A stretch of 64,000 bases of DNA from Moraxella sp. (GTDB lineage Bacteria > Pseudomonadota > Gammaproteobacteria > Pseudomonadales > Moraxellaceae), in NCBI GenBank assembly GCA_030528385.1, contig JAUMYZ010000005.1, forward strand, positions 111,538 through 175,537, read 5' to 3'. Below are positions 1 to 9,651 of this stretch, piece after piece. Position numbers and translations under genes: made by a program. The notes under the pieces are model-generated. The model did no database searches, was not told where the DNA came from, and was given only the letters and a program-made list of their open reading frames with translations. Positions within the stretch are counted from its first letter, which is position 1. Every line of letters begins with the position of its first letter.

Positions 1-125
1 CAATCCTAGGGGTTTTTGTTGTATAAATCAAGAAATCGCCGCTCAAAGACAACAAGATGTGTTAAGTGGGGGTGTGTTGAGCGCTTTGGGCGGTGTGAAT
101 GGATTTTGCTGTGCATGCTCTTTTG

Positions 126-854
126 TTATTTGCCTTTGGCGTCTGCCCAGATGAGCTTGTGTAATTGTAATTGAAAACGCACTGGTAGGACGTCCGCCAA
201 AATCCATTCGGCCAAATCGGTGGCAAGGCTTGGCACGTCGTTTTTTTGTTCGTCAAGACAAAACATCGGCGAAAACCACACCACACCACATTTTTTGTCC
301 AATTGATATTGGGCAAGCACTTGTTTTGCCCAGTCGTAGTCTGTGCGATTGGCGATGACGATTTTGATTTGGTCGCGGGGCGTTAGGTATTTTAAATTTT
401 CCCATAGATTTTTGTTGCATTCGCCCGATGAAGGGCTTTTTAGGTCCATGACTTTGGACACTGGTGCTGGGACGTCTTTGACCGACAACGCTCCTGCGGT
501 TTCTAGGCAGACGTCATAACCTGCTGCCAATAACTTTTGCATTAGGGCGATGGCGTTGGGTTGGGCAAGGGGCTCGCCGCCAGTTAGGCACACTTGTTTG
601 CAGGGATATTGGCGAATGTGTGCCAAAATTTCGTCCAACGCCCATCTTTGACCGCCCGTGAACGAATAGGTGGTGTCGCAATACACGCAGCGCAAAGGGC
701 AACCCGTCAGGCGAATAAAAATGGTTGGCATGCCCATGGTCAGTGCTTCGCCTTGTAAAGAATAAAAAATCTCTGTTAGGCGCAGCCCTGCTTGGGGGTC
801 GGTGGTGGGGATTTGCTGGTTTCTTAATGGTGGTTTTTGGTGATTGTTGGTCAA
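126..854 (-). CDS. queE: 7-carboxy-7-deazaguanine synthase QueE
   Basis: Radical-SAM enzyme that converts 6-carboxy-tetrahydropterin to 7-carboxy-7-deazaguanine in queuosine/preQ0 synthesis, in the cytoplasm. The N-terminal family signature LTEIFYSLQGE is followed by the iron-sulfur motif CPLRCVYC (CxxxCxxC) and by CLTGGEPL, the GGE motif that contacts SAM. The open frame runs upstream to a GTG at 887. A TATAAT box on this strand (889-894) would start the RNA near 882, so I prefer the TTG at 854, which has AAGG seven bases before it; the start remains uncertain. The product is about 242 aa. It stands alone: the next gene upstream is the unrelated 1421-residue protein. Confidence 0.93.
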   Translation of the reverse strand: MTNNHQKPPLRNQQIPTTDPQAGLRLTEIFYSLQGEALTMGMPTIFIRLTGCPLRCVYCDTTYSFTGGQRWALDEILAHIRQYPCKQVCLTGGEPLAQPNAIALMQKLLAAGYDVCLETAGALSVKDVPAPVSKVMDLKSPSSGECNKNLWENLKYLTPRDQIKIVIANRTDYDWAKQVLAQYQLDKKCGVVWFSPMFCLDEQKNDVPSLATDLAEWILADVLPVRFQLQLHKLIWADAKGK

Positions 855-888
855 ACTTGTGCCTTGTTGGTTGGGTGCAAAACCCACT

Positions 889-894
889 ATTATA
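889..894 (-). promoter_or_regulatory. Probable -10 box upstream of queE
   Basis: TATAAT on the minus strand, with a poor -35 (TTTTCA) 17 bp further upstream. Its position argues against the GTG at 887 as the queE start. Confidence 0.4.
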
Positions 895-957
895 ACAGTT
901 GCCTGCTAACATGAAAACCAAAACCTGTTTAACAGCCTGTTAAATGGCAAAGAACAA

Positions 958-3900
958 TCAAAAAACAACATGAATGCCAACGCCATGCTCGCTTTGCCAT
1001 AAATAAACACCGTCATCTAGGACGTTGATAACCAAGTGCAGATGCAACAAGACGTATTGACCGTCTTGTATGGTGTAGTCCCAATCGCTTTGAATGGCTT
1101 GATTGGGGTGATGTAGCGACCAGCGCTCACCTGTGTATGTGTCTTCAATATTAAGGCGCTTGTGGGTGCGCGAAACAAAAATACGCAGTCCAAACAACAC
1201 AAATTCGCTGGTGGCTTGACGTGGGGTCATTTGACACGGCGCTGACGAGTCGGACGATTTTAAGTGTGTTTGTTCTTGTTCTAAGCGTTCTTGTTCCAAG
1301 CGTTCTTGTTTCAACTCTAGCGTTTTTTGTGCTGCTTGCTCTTCGCGGCGCAGTTTTTGAATGATGGTGTGCTCGCTGTTGGTTAATTTAAGAATTGACA
1401 ACATCAGTTCGCTGGTTGTTTTAAGTGGCGGTAATTGGGGTGTGATGGTATTTGTGTTTAGGTTTTGTAAGATTTTTTTATAGTTTTTTTGTGCCAATGT
1501 TGCTTTTTGTATGAGTTTTTCATCATCAATGTTGAGCCTGTCTATTTTTTGTAATATTGCCCATAAGCGTTCTTTATAAAAAGTATAGAGTGTGTCTTTG
1601 CTGCTGGCTTTTGCAAGCAGATACAAATACAAGGATAAAGGCATGGATAAGTCAGGGCTTTTTTCCATTAAATGGCAAAGTGATTTAATGCTGTTAAAAT
1701 TGGTGCGCCAAAACACTTCTTCTTGATGTTCAATAGAAAAGAAATTTTTAATTTCTTGAAATAAGGCGACGATTGGCGCGTTGTTTTGATAATCAGCAAA
1801 GTTTTCTTCTTTGGACAATTCGTGAATTTGTGAGTTATTACACAAACCATAAATGATGTCCATGATTTCTTCAGGAAGACTGTAGCGTGGTTTTTTGCCG
1901 TTTTTTAAGGTGATGTTAAAAGCACCAGAGAGCTTTTTTTGTAGCACCAAGAAGTCATCGCTGGTCGGTTGATAAAATTGAATGCGTGATTGAATGCTTT
2001 GCCAATCGCCATAAAGACATAATTGTAACGTTTTAAAACGTTGAATTCTATGGGCAAAGTTTTCTTCGTTCATGTCATCAATATTTTGGCAAAATTGATA
2101 AATTTTTTCTAATACGTCTTGTGAAGTGATGTGGGGCAAAAGGTGTTTTAATACTTGCTCAAGCTCTTTTTCTTCGTATAAATGCGCCAAAATTTTTTGC
2201 CAATAGGTTTCTTGCATCTCATTTAGATTCATTGTTGATAACTCCTGTATGATAAAATCAAGGTCAAAGCCAAAAATATAATTTAATTTTTCATCAAAAT
2301 CAACCAAGCATTGAATTTGGGATTGGTGATATTCTGTTGGGTAGCTGTCTATGAGATAATGATTATAAGCGTTGTCCCAAATTTCTATGGCTTGATAATA
2401 ATTGGTCAATTTAAAATGCAGATATGCCAAAAAATCAAAAGGGTAAATGTCTCCTTGGTCAATGATGTTTTGGGTGGCTTGATAAATGGTTTGGTAATCG
2501 TCTTTTGTCAGTGAATATTGCTTGATGATTGTAGCAAGTTTTTGATAACAATCCGTCCAAAAATCGCGCCAAAAATCATGAATGGGCTGTGTTTGTTGAC
2601 TCATTAACACATAATTTGTTGTCCATGTTTGGGGTGGCATAATGTCATTGAGCAACTGTAGGCAAATAAAAGCCGATAAGAATTTTTCTGCAATATATTC
2701 TTTGTATTGATATAAATGATGATGGTCGTGTAATAATAACAACAACGTTATCATGATTTCAATATGCTCATCGTGATGATACAGCACAAAAAATTCATCA
2801 ATGCGTTGCTGCTGATAAAACAAAATGGCTTGATATTGAACTTTTTTATTGACATCAAACAGATTGTCATAAAAATCTATGTGTTTATTGAGTTCGTTGG
2901 TGGTGATTTTTTGGCGATTTTTAATGGTCAGTACATAATCATAAAATGTTTTTATTGGCAACACATGCTGCTGCTGGTGTGGTTTGGCATAGACATTGAG
3001 TTGATGTTGTGAAGCGATGGTAATTTTGCCACCAATGGCAGCAAAAAAATGCTCCCAAAGGGACTGTTCTTCAAGTTGGCGAGCGATGATAAACACATCG
3101 GTGGTTGCTTGATGGAACGCAAAAAACAGCACATCAAGTTGGCAGGACAAATGATGTTGTGTTTGTGTGTCTGTTTGATGGGTGTTTTTTATGGGTGGCA
3201 ATAAAGATTCAAAACCCAGTAGGGCAACCGCATTATTTTTTGGGGCAGGTTTGGATATGCTGCACAGAGATTTTGGCAAATTGCTGTTTGGCAAAAAATA
3301 ACGATGAATAAGCGGAGTTTTTTGGCTGAGCACAGTATTTATATCGTCTGTGGTGTCATTGACAATTAAGGGTATGTGCTGTTGCTGTAGTAATGGCACA
3401 ATATGGCTGTCTGATGGCAGCACAAAAAATATATTGGGAAGCTGATTTGGTTGGGTTTGCTTGTTTTTGTCAAAAAACAACTCTGCGTAAGAATATTGTT
3501 TTTGTTGCCCATGATAAACACCAATCAAATGATGGTGATAAGGGGTGTTTTGATTGGTTTCTAAAATGTAGGCGATTTCTTGATATATTTTGGTTTGCCA
3601 AGGCGATATTTTTTCAAGACAATTTGTGGTGGTAGAAAATATCAGGGGAATTTCGGACAATGGTGGGTGATTGCTTTGATTAAGGTAAAAACTTTGTTTT
3701 AAGATGGTGCTGATGACATTTTCGGGCAATAAATGACCGTCATCGCACAAAAGCGTCAAATAAGGCGTTAATAAAACATTGTTTTGTTCAATATATGCCA
3801 TCAGGTCATGAATGTCCCAAAGATTGTTTCTTTGCTTGATTGGCAAATACCAGTTTTGATAAATGTTTTCATAAATGGTGGCAAATGTTTGTTTGTCAAT

Positions 3901-5223
3901 AATGCTTTCTTTATTGGGCTGATAATTGGAAGTATCATATGATGAACCACAAATAAGATAGTTGATGGTTTGCCATATCAGATGTGCTTGCTGATAAATA
4001 CCAGTCTTATTTTTTTGGTTGCGATAAAAGTCTTGATGATATAATTTTAAAAACGTGAATTTATCCAAATAATTGTCCTGATGAAATTGGACTTGTTCAT
4101 TGTATTCTAAATGCTGGCATAAATAACTTTCAATGCTTAGGCAAGATTTTTTTAATAAGGTTTCTAAGGACGGTTGGTGGTTGCTTTCTAATTGATACCA
4201 TGATTGATAAACCAAGATTTGGTATTTGATTTGCTGTCTTAAATAATGCTCTTCGTGTCTGTGGCACAAAAACAAACAAGGCAACGCTGGTTGCGGGGTA
4301 TTGTTTGGATATTTAAAATAAAAATGCACATATAACAAAGCCAATAATGTTGTTTTGCCTGCGTTTTTATTACCTTGCATGACAAAAGGATAAGATTGTT
4401 GTTGCAAAAACAGTTTGTCAACGCAGTGGTATTGCCATGTATTTAACTTAAAGGGCAGCTGGGTTTGTTGGCTAAGATACCACAGCGAATCCTTGGTCAA
4501 TATTTCTAATGGCACATGGCGATGGTATTGTGGGTGGCTGTCTTGTGTGGCGCCGATGATATAGGGCTGGCTGTCAAATTGACAATCAATGGTGTTGTGA
4601 TAAATAAAACGAATTTTTTGTTGGGCAATTTGCTGATGACTCAGTGTGAATGTCTGATTGCTGTGTTGGTTAAGAGCACAAGAAATGGCGTTATGACTTT
4701 CTTTTAGCCCCAGCGCAGACAAATTGGGCGCAATCTCATAACGCCAAATGGGGCTTTCTTGATAGGTGTCAATATTTTGTAGAAAGTTTAGGGTATCAAC
4801 GCGATAATTGATGAACAAATGGGGTGGGGGTGTGATTGGTGGTTGATTGTTTTGTAATAGAGTGTTGATAAATTCTTTAAGTTCAATGTCTGCGCCGCTT
4901 TGAAAAAAGATGTGGTTGCCATATTCTTTGGTATTAATCCATAATTTTTCGTAATCTTTGTCTTTGCGACCAAAAATTTTGATAAAACTTAATACGCGAT
5001 ATAGGTTGTTTTGGTGTGGGTATTCATCAATGCGCGCCAATAGTCGGTACTGATAAGACAGATATTTTTTGACCCGATAGGGATATTCAAATTTTTCAAA
5101 CTGTGTTAGGCTTTGGTTGCGTAAGACGTGTTCTTTGAGCTTATAAATTTGCTCAACCAAGCCATAATATTCTGCTTCTTTTTGGCATTTACCGCTGATG
5201 TGGACATGTAATGATGATTGCAC
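958..5223 (-). CDS. Very large protein with degenerate SF1-helicase-like NTPase core
   Basis: I do not recognise the family of this 1421-aa protein. Around residues 278-292 it has a Walker A (QGNKNAGKTTLLALLY). Around residue 320 LPCLFLCHRHEEHYL sits where helicase motif Ia would be. Near 490-500 WDIHDLM...LTLLCDDGHLLPENV resembles the UvrD/Rep Walker B region, but with DDGH in place of DExQ. Typical C-terminal helicase motifs (GDxxQ, VxVxTxHxxKGLE) are not evident. The middle and later parts look alpha-helical. A charged repeat with two RLEQE units (about residue 1310) suggests a short coiled coil, and the last 90 residues look beta-rich. The start is a GTG preceded by GAGAA. It is monocistronic with its own promoter. 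Loss of helicase function or a signalling NTPase role are both possible. No signal peptide or membrane segment was seen. Confidence 0.8.
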   Translation of the reverse strand: MQSSLHVHISGKCQKEAEYYGLVEQIYKLKEHVLRNQSLTQFEKFEYPYRVKKYLSYQYRLLARIDEYPHQNNLYRVLSFIKIFGRKDKDYEKLWINTKEYGNHIFFQSGADIELKEFINTLLQNNQPPITPPPHLFINYRVDTLNFLQNIDTYQESPIWRYEIAPNLSALGLKESHNAISCALNQHSNQTFTLSHQQIAQQKIRFIYHNTIDCQFDSQPYIIGATQDSHPQYHRHVPLEILTKDSLWYLSQQTQLPFKLNTWQYHCVDKLFLQQQSYPFVMQGNKNAGKTTLLALLYVHFYFKYPNNTPQPALPCLFLCHRHEEHYLRQQIKYQILVYQSWYQLESNHQPSLETLLKKSCLSIESYLCQHLEYNEQVQFHQDNYLDKFTFLKLYHQDFYRNQKNKTGIYQQAHLIWQTINYLICGSSYDTSNYQPNKESIIDKQTFATIYENIYQNWYLPIKQRNNLWDIHDLMAYIEQNNVLLTPYLTLLCDDGHLLPENVISTILKQSFYLNQSNHPPLSEIPLIFSTTTNCLEKISPWQTKIYQEIAYILETNQNTPYHHHLIGVYHGQQKQYSYAELFFDKNKQTQPNQLPNIFFVLPSDSHIVPLLQQQHIPLIVNDTTDDINTVLSQKTPLIHRYFLPNSNLPKSLCSISKPAPKNNAVALLGFESLLPPIKNTHQTDTQTQHHLSCQLDVLFFAFHQATTDVFIIARQLEEQSLWEHFFAAIGGKITIASQHQLNVYAKPHQQQHVLPIKTFYDYVLTIKNRQKITTNELNKHIDFYDNLFDVNKKVQYQAILFYQQQRIDEFFVLYHHDEHIEIMITLLLLLHDHHHLYQYKEYIAEKFLSAFICLQLLNDIMPPQTWTTNYVLMSQQTQPIHDFWRDFWTDCYQKLATIIKQYSLTKDDYQTIYQATQNIIDQGDIYPFDFLAYLHFKLTNYYQAIEIWDNAYNHYLIDSYPTEYHQSQIQCLVDFDEKLNYIFGFDLDFIIQELSTMNLNEMQETYWQKILAHLYEEKELEQVLKHLLPHITSQDVLEKIYQFCQNIDDMNEENFAHRIQRFKTLQLCLYGDWQSIQSRIQFYQPTSDDFLVLQKKLSGAFNITLKNGKKPRYSLPEEIMDIIYGLCNNSQIHELSKEENFADYQNNAPIVALFQEIKNFFSIEHQEEVFWRTNFNSIKSLCHLMEKSPDLSMPLSLYLYLLAKASSKDTLYTFYKERLWAILQKIDRLNIDDEKLIQKATLAQKNYKKILQNLNTNTITPQLPPLKTTSELMLSILKLTNSEHTIIQKLRREEQAAQKTLELKQERLEQERLEQEQTHLKSSDSSAPCQMTPRQATSEFVLFGLRIFVSRTHKRLNIEDTYTGERWSLHHPNQAIQSDWDYTIQDGQYVLLHLHLVINVLDDGVYLWQSEHGVGIHVVF

Positions 5224-5261
5224 AATGTTCTCAATGTTGTTAATTATAATAATAAGGACAC

Positions 5262-5290
5262 ATTATAGGTCTTTTTTGACAAAAGACAAA
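5262..5290 (-). promoter_or_regulatory. Promoter of the 1421-aa gene
   Basis: On the minus strand TATAAT (5262-5267) lies 17 bp downstream of TTTGTC, about 40 bp ahead of the GTG start. Confidence 0.45.
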
Positions 5291-5315
5291 GCACTTTGTT
5301 AAAGATAAAATACAA

Positions 5316-5350
5316 AAAAAGACCACCAAAAACAGATGGGCGGTCTTTTT
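5316..5350 (-). terminator. Rho-independent terminator after dapD
   Basis: AAAAAGACC at 5316-5324 pairs with GGTCTTTTT at 5342-5350. Read on the minus strand it is a GC-containing stem followed by a run of T, 19 bp after the dapD stop codon. Confidence 0.8.
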
Positions 5351-5368
5351 GAGTTGATAAAGGGTGGT

Positions 5369-6187
5369 TTATTCGGCTCTTAGCAGCTCATTAAGACTGG
5401 TTTTGGCACGAGTTTGGGCATCTACTTTTTTGACGATGATGGCGGCATACAGACTGTGTGTGCCATCTTTGCTGGGCAAACTGCCTGGTACGACCACCGA
5501 GCCCGCTGGCACACGTCCGTAGTGGATTTCGCCTGTCTCGCGGTCATAAATGCGAGTGGACTGACCAATGTACACGCCCATGGAGATGACCGAGCCTTCT
5601 TCTACGATGACGCCTTCTACGATTTCGCTTCTTGCGCCGATAAAGCAGTTGTCTTCAATGATGGTGGGATTGGCTTGTAGGGGCTCTAACACGCCACCGA
5701 TACCCACGCCCCCTGATAAGTGAACGTTTTTGCCGATTTGGGCACATGAGCCAACGGTCGCCCAAGTATCCACCATCGTGCCTTCGTCCACATAGGCGCC
5801 AATATTGGTGTAAGATGGCATGAGTACCACATTTTTGGCGATGAACGAGCCTTTGCGAGCCACCGCAGGCGGAACGACACGCACGCCAGCGTTCTTAAAA
5901 TCGTCTTCTGACCAGTCGGTAAATTTGGTCTCTACTTTGTCAAAAAATCTTAGGTCGCATGACTCAATGGGCTTATTATCGTTGATTTTAAAGGACAAGA
6001 GTACCGCTTTTTTGACCCATTGGTGTACCACCCATTGTCCGTCAATTTTTTCGGCGACACGCAATGAGCCGTTGTCCAATTTGCCAAGCACTGTTTCTAC
6101 CGCCGAGCGAATGTCGGCAGGGCAGTCAGTCGCACCAAAGTTGGCACGATTGTCAAAGGCTTGTTCAATGATGTTTTGTAAAGACAT
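5369..6187 (-). CDS. dapD: 2,3,4,5-tetrahydropyridine-2,6-dicarboxylate N-succinyltransferase DapD
   Basis: Succinylates tetrahydrodipicolinate with succinyl-CoA in the lysine and meso-diaminopimelate pathway (cytoplasm). The 272-aa product has the family length and the left-handed beta-helix hexapeptide region ([34 protein letters not shown]). The open frame continues 35 codons upstream. I chose the internal ATG ([11 protein letters not shown]) because it starts the conserved domain and has AGGAAC before it. The longer frame would also overlap the neighbouring hydrolase gene. It ends at a strong terminator and appears to be transcribed together with, or just after, the hydrolase upstream. 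Confidence 0.96.
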   Translation of the reverse strand: MSLQNIIEQAFDNRANFGATDCPADIRSAVETVLGKLDNGSLRVAEKIDGQWVVHQWVKKAVLLSFKINDNKPIESCDLRFFDKVETKFTDWSEDDFKNAGVRVVPPAVARKGSFIAKNVVLMPSYTNIGAYVDEGTMVDTWATVGSCAQIGKNVHLSGGVGIGGVLEPLQANPTIIEDNCFIGARSEIVEGVIVEEGSVISMGVYIGQSTRIYDRETGEIHYGRVPAGSVVVPGSLPSKDGTHSLYAAIIVKKVDAQTRAKTSLNELLRAE

Positions 6188-6261
6188 AACAGTTCCTATA
6201 TTGGTGAAAAGGTGGTTTATTGTCGCCAATTTTTGTGTTTTTGGCAAATTGTTTTTGGTGG

Positions 6262-7200
6262 TTAAAGGGTTTGTTGGTGGTGTTTTAGCCATACCAAGAT
6301 GTCTTGATAAACCTGCTGGCGACCAATTTCGTGCAGCGGCTCATGGCGCATGTTGGGATAAAGCAGTTTGTTGGCAACAATGTTGGCGTTGATTAGTTGC
6401 TTGTGCAGGTGTTCAATGTCTTGCCCCATGTTGCCCACGGGGTCGTCTTTGCCACTGACAAGCAGCACGCCAAAGTCCTGTGAAATGTGCTGATACCAAG
6501 CCGATGTGCAGGCTTTTTTAAGTAAAATGTGCAAAGTAAAAAAGCCATTATTGCTAAACACAAAGCCGCACAAAGGGTCAGCTTCAAAGGCTTTGATGTT
6601 GTTTGGGTTTTCAGACAGCCACGCAAAAGCAGACGCTGACACTGGTGAGCGGATTTTATTAAGCAAGTAATGATTAAGCAAAGAAGCAAAATGCGTGTTG
6701 GGTTTTTTGGGGTTTAACAAATTGAGCAACCCAAGACTGTTGAGACTTAGGGCGTGAGTCGCCCCAAAACTGTTGGTCGTCCCCATCAATATTGCCCCAG
6801 CAAAACTGCTGGCATGATGGGCGAGCACCGTGCGCACCACAAACGACCCCATAGAATGCCCCATGATAAAATGTGGCACCTTAGCACCGAGTGTGTGGGC
6901 TTTTTCTTTGAGTTTGTCTGCCATGATGATGACGTCTTTACACAGGGCTTGGACGGGATGTTTTTTATCAAAAAATCCCAATTCGTATTTGTCTTTGACC
7001 GTTTTGCCATGCCCCAGCTGGTCATAAGTGGCAACCAAAATGCCATTATCCGCCAGAAATTGGGCAAATTTGGCATACCGCCCGCTGTGCTCACTCATGC
7101 CGTGCACAACTAGTAAAGTGGACGTAATGTCGCCTTTGGGAATAAAAAAGGTGTGGTATAGGTGGTGGATTTGGTTGGATGATAGGATAATTTGGGTCAT
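6262..7200 (-). CDS. Alpha/beta hydrolase (monoacylglycerol lipase / lysophospholipase-like)
   Basis: Serine hydrolase of the Hydrolase_4 type. [14 protein letters not shown] (oxyanion region), YDQLGHG and the nucleophile elbow GHSMG are present; [11 protein letters not shown] supplies the Asp and MRHEPLHE the His. These resemble monoacylglycerol lipases and PldB, but the substrate cannot be told from sequence. The frame could extend to 7257, giving an apparent signal peptide. That stretch contains the lipA terminator hairpin (7231-7254), so I place the start at MTQIILSS (7200), giving 312 aa and a probable cytoplasmic enzyme. Confidence 0.85.
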   Translation of the reverse strand: MTQIILSSNQIHHLYHTFFIPKGDITSTLLVVHGMSEHSGRYAKFAQFLADNGILVATYDQLGHGKTVKDKYELGFFDKKHPVQALCKDVIIMADKLKEKAHTLGAKVPHFIMGHSMGSFVVRTVLAHHASSFAGAILMGTTNSFGATHALSLNSLGLLNLLNPKKPNTHFASLLNHYLLNKIRSPVSASAFAWLSENPNNIKAFEADPLCGFVFSNNGFFTLHILLKKACTSAWYQHISQDFGVLLVSGKDDPVGNMGQDIEHLHKQLINANIVANKLLYPNMRHEPLHEIGRQQVYQDILVWLKHHQQTL

Positions 7201-7230
7201 GGCTGCTGTATTAGACGTTGTAAATAATAT

Positions 7231-7254
7231 AAAAAGGGCGATGATTTTTCGCCC
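7231..7254 (-). terminator. Rho-independent terminator after lipA
   Basis: On the minus strand GGGCGA, a 7-base loop and TCGCCC are followed by TTTTT. It sits 16 bp after the lipA stop codon. Confidence 0.75.
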
Positions 7255-7269
7255 CATATTTTTAAAAGG

Positions 7270-8337
7270 TTAAAAACACCCCACCTTTTCACCCCTTTCT
7301 GCTTTGGTGAGTTTTTCGGCAGCAAGGGCTTTGGCGGAGCGGACAGGTGGCGGGCAGTCTTCGCCATAATACTGACGGTCGGCAAAGTAGCTAGAGCGCA
7401 CCATCGGATTTGCCCAGATGTTAAAAAAGCCCAATTTTTTGCCGTAGGCGGTGTAGCGAGCAAACTCATCAGGGTGGACATAGCGTTCCACAGGGGCGTG
7501 GTTGCGGCTTGGGGCAAGGTACTGCCCGATGGTGATGATGTCCACATCGTGTGCTTTTAGGTCATCAAGCAGGGCATAGACTTCATCTTCGCTTTCACCC
7601 AGCCCCACCATAAAGCCGCATTTGGTGGCGATGTCAGGTCGGCGAGCCTTGTAGTCTTTGAGTAAGTTTAATGAATGCTGATAGTCAGAGCCAGGGCGAA
7701 AGGCTTTGTATAGGCGTGGCACGGTTTCAATGTTATGATTAAAGACATCAGGGGCGGTGTCGGTCAAAATGTCCAAAGCCAGCCGTTCACGTCCACGAAA
7801 ATCGGGCACCAAAATCTCAATCAAACAGTTAGGCGACAATTTGCGACTTTCGCTGATGACTTCGGCAAAATGAGCTGCTCCGCCATCTTTTAAATCATCT
7901 CTGTCCACGCTTGTGATGACGGCGTATTTAAGACCCAAGCCTAAAATGGTCTCAGCGGTATGGCGTGGCTCGTCCACATCAAGGGGGTTGGGGCGTCCGT
8001 GAGCGACTTCACAAAACGGACAGCGACGCGTGCAAATATCGCCCATAATCATAAAGGTCGCCGTGCCATCGCCAAAACACTGGGGCAAGTTGGGGCAAGC
8101 GGCTTCTTCGCAGACGGTATAGAGTTTTTGTTTGCGCAGTGTGCCTTTGATGCGTTCCACTTCGGCAGGGCTGGACAATTTTACTCTAATCCAGTCAGGT
8201 TTTTTTGGCGTTTCAACCGTTGGAATGACTTTGATGGGAATGCGAGCAACTTTGTCATAGCCGCGCAATTTTTCACCTTGTACAGCCTTTTTAGGGGCAG
8301 GGCGAGCAGTAGGGGTGTAGGTTTGGACAGCAGTCAT
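7270..8337 (-). CDS. lipA: Lipoyl synthase LipA
   Basis: Radical-SAM enzyme that inserts two sulfurs into protein-bound octanoyl groups, making lipoyl cofactors for pyruvate and 2-oxoglutarate dehydrogenases. Both iron-sulfur motifs are visible: the auxiliary cluster [12 protein letters not shown] and the radical-SAM motif CTRRCPFC, followed by the conserved [13 protein letters not shown] segment ([14 protein letters not shown]). The C-terminal RSSY serine of the auxiliary cluster is present. Length is about 355 aa, with a Moraxellaceae-like N-terminal extension. ATG at 8337 is preceded by AAAGAGAAA; a TTG one codon earlier is also possible. lipB is not adjacent. Confidence 0.97.
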   Translation of the reverse strand: MTAVQTYTPTARPAPKKAVQGEKLRGYDKVARIPIKVIPTVETPKKPDWIRVKLSSPAEVERIKGTLRKQKLYTVCEEAACPNLPQCFGDGTATFMIMGDICTRRCPFCEVAHGRPNPLDVDEPRHTAETILGLGLKYAVITSVDRDDLKDGGAAHFAEVISESRKLSPNCLIEILVPDFRGRERLALDILTDTAPDVFNHNIETVPRLYKAFRPGSDYQHSLNLLKDYKARRPDIATKCGFMVGLGESEDEVYALLDDLKAHDVDIITIGQYLAPSRNHAPVERYVHPDEFARYTAYGKKLGFFNIWANPMVRSSYFADRQYYGEDCPPPVRSAKALAAEKLTKAERGEKVGCF

Positions 8338-8478
8338 CAATTTCTCTTTTGTGTTTGATAAATTTGGCTATTTTACGCTATTTTTTGGGGAAAAGCGAAT
8401 GTCGGCACTATATTTGTATTATTTATGTAAAAATTTTTTAGAGTTGTATGAAATTTGCATATAGAAACCGTAAAAGTA

Positions 8479-8521
8479 TAAGCTTATATAGTCGTCATTG
8501 TAACGATTTTTTTGCTAATAT
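8479..8521 (+). promoter_or_regulatory. Shared CRISPR-island promoter element, copy A (upstream of the cmr operon)
   Basis: The palindrome TAAGCTTA (8479-8486) lies 37 bp before a TG-extended -10 (TGC TAATAT, -10 at 8516-8521). No good -35 is seen, as expected of an activator-dependent promoter. The same arrangement occurs at 18649, 21428 and 23251. An alternative conventional promoter, TTGCAT (8455-8460) 16 bp before TATAAG (8477-8482), overlaps it. Confidence 0.6.
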
Positions 8522-8559
8522 GCCCAAGCAGCAAACAAACTCACACAAAAGGAAATACC

Positions 8560-9642
8560 ATGTGTAATATTTTATTTTTGGTTACGGGCATGACCCCACA
8601 AATCATCACCGAAACTGTTTGGGCGTTAGCGTGCGACCCTAATAATGATAGCCCTTGGGTGCCTGATGAAATTCATGTATTAAGTACTGATGATGGTTTA
8701 AACCAAATTCGCTCTCGTTTGTTTAGTGAAAAAGAAGGCTTTAAATTTGCTAAATTCCAAGAAGAATACCCGCAACTTGCCAGCATTACTTTTGATGGTA
8801 GTGATAATTACCTACACGTCATCAAAGACCATGATGGCAATATTTTAAAAGATTTAAAAACTCCTGATGATAATGAGCTGGCCGCCAACTTGATTTGCCA
8901 AATGGTGCGTGAATTTACCGAGCGTGATGAAGTGGCATTACACGTTTCTATTGCCGGTGGGCGTAAAACCATGGGTTTTTATGCAGGTTATGCTTTGTCG
9001 CTGTATGGGCGAGCCCAAGACAAAATGTCGCATGTGTTGGTTGATGAGCGTTATGAGTTGGCACGTGATTTCTTTTATCCTAGCGTGTCTGATGATGTAT
9101 TTGTTACCAATCGTGATGGTATAGAGTTGCGTACAAAAGACGCTCAAATTTGGCTGGCAAATATTCCTTTTGTGCGTTTGCGTTCATCACTAAATCATGA
9201 TGGCATGATTGCCAATAAAACGTTTTCAGAAGTGATTGAAACGTTAAATTTAAGTTTAAAGCCCATTCAAATTGTCTTAAATATTAAAGATAGACAAATT
9301 ATTATCAGTGATAAAATATGCCAATTGACACCTAAGGAATTTAGCATTTATTTTCTTTGTGTGCAATTATTACAAAAGGGTGAAGTATTGCATTACCCTT
9401 CTAAAGAATTTGATGATGATATTGGTGATAAGCACCAAAAGCAATTTAACCAAATTTATGGACAATATAGAAGCAAAGATGATGTAACGGTGGATAATAG
9501 CTATCTTAGTACCGCATTATCCACCATGAAAAAGAAATTGATTAACGAATTTGGTGTGGATATTTATGACAAAATTTGTATCCAACAAAAAGATGCTGGC
9601 TATGGCATTATGCTATTGCCTGAACAAATTGTTATTAAATAA
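8560..9642 (+). CDS. CARF protein of the NE0113 (Csx14/TIGR02584) type with C-terminal OmpR-like winged helix
   Basis: The N-terminal about 210 residues form a CARF-type domain of the CRISPR NE0113 family: MCNILFLVTGMTPQIITETV, then HVLSTDDGLNQIRSRLF and the ligand-loop motif LHVSIAGGRKTMGFYAGYAL. CARF domains bind cyclic oligoadenylate, and some members of this family are annotated as ring nucleases. The C-terminal third (about 245-360) reads like an OmpR/PhoB winged helix: QLTPKEFSIYFLC, then STALSTMKKKLINEFG and KDAGYGIML, matching the usual LTxxEF, LRxKL and GYxL landmarks. This suggests a cOA-responsive DNA-binding protein. The ATG at 8560 has AAAGGA before it. First gene of the cmr operon, 9 bp before cmr1. 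Confidence 0.82.
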   Translation: MCNILFLVTGMTPQIITETVWALACDPNNDSPWVPDEIHVLSTDDGLNQIRSRLFSEKEGFKFAKFQEEYPQLASITFDGSDNYLHVIKDHDGNILKDLKTPDDNELAANLICQMVREFTERDEVALHVSIAGGRKTMGFYAGYALSLYGRAQDKMSHVLVDERYELARDFFYPSVSDDVFVTNRDGIELRTKDAQIWLANIPFVRLRSSLNHDGMIANKTFSEVIETLNLSLKPIQIVLNIKDRQIIISDKICQLTPKEFSIYFLCVQLLQKGEVLHYPSKEFDDDIGDKHQKQFNQIYGQYRSKDDVTVDNSYLSTALSTMKKKLINEFGVDIYDKICIQQKDAGYGIMLLPEQIVIK

Positions 9643-9651
9643 GGAAATAAG

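Noticed and set aside
2..154. Open plus-strand frame at the left edge, overlapping the queE end
   Set aside because: It is short, rich in Cys and Trp, without recognisable pattern, and overlaps a certain gene. I see nothing else supported in 1-125.
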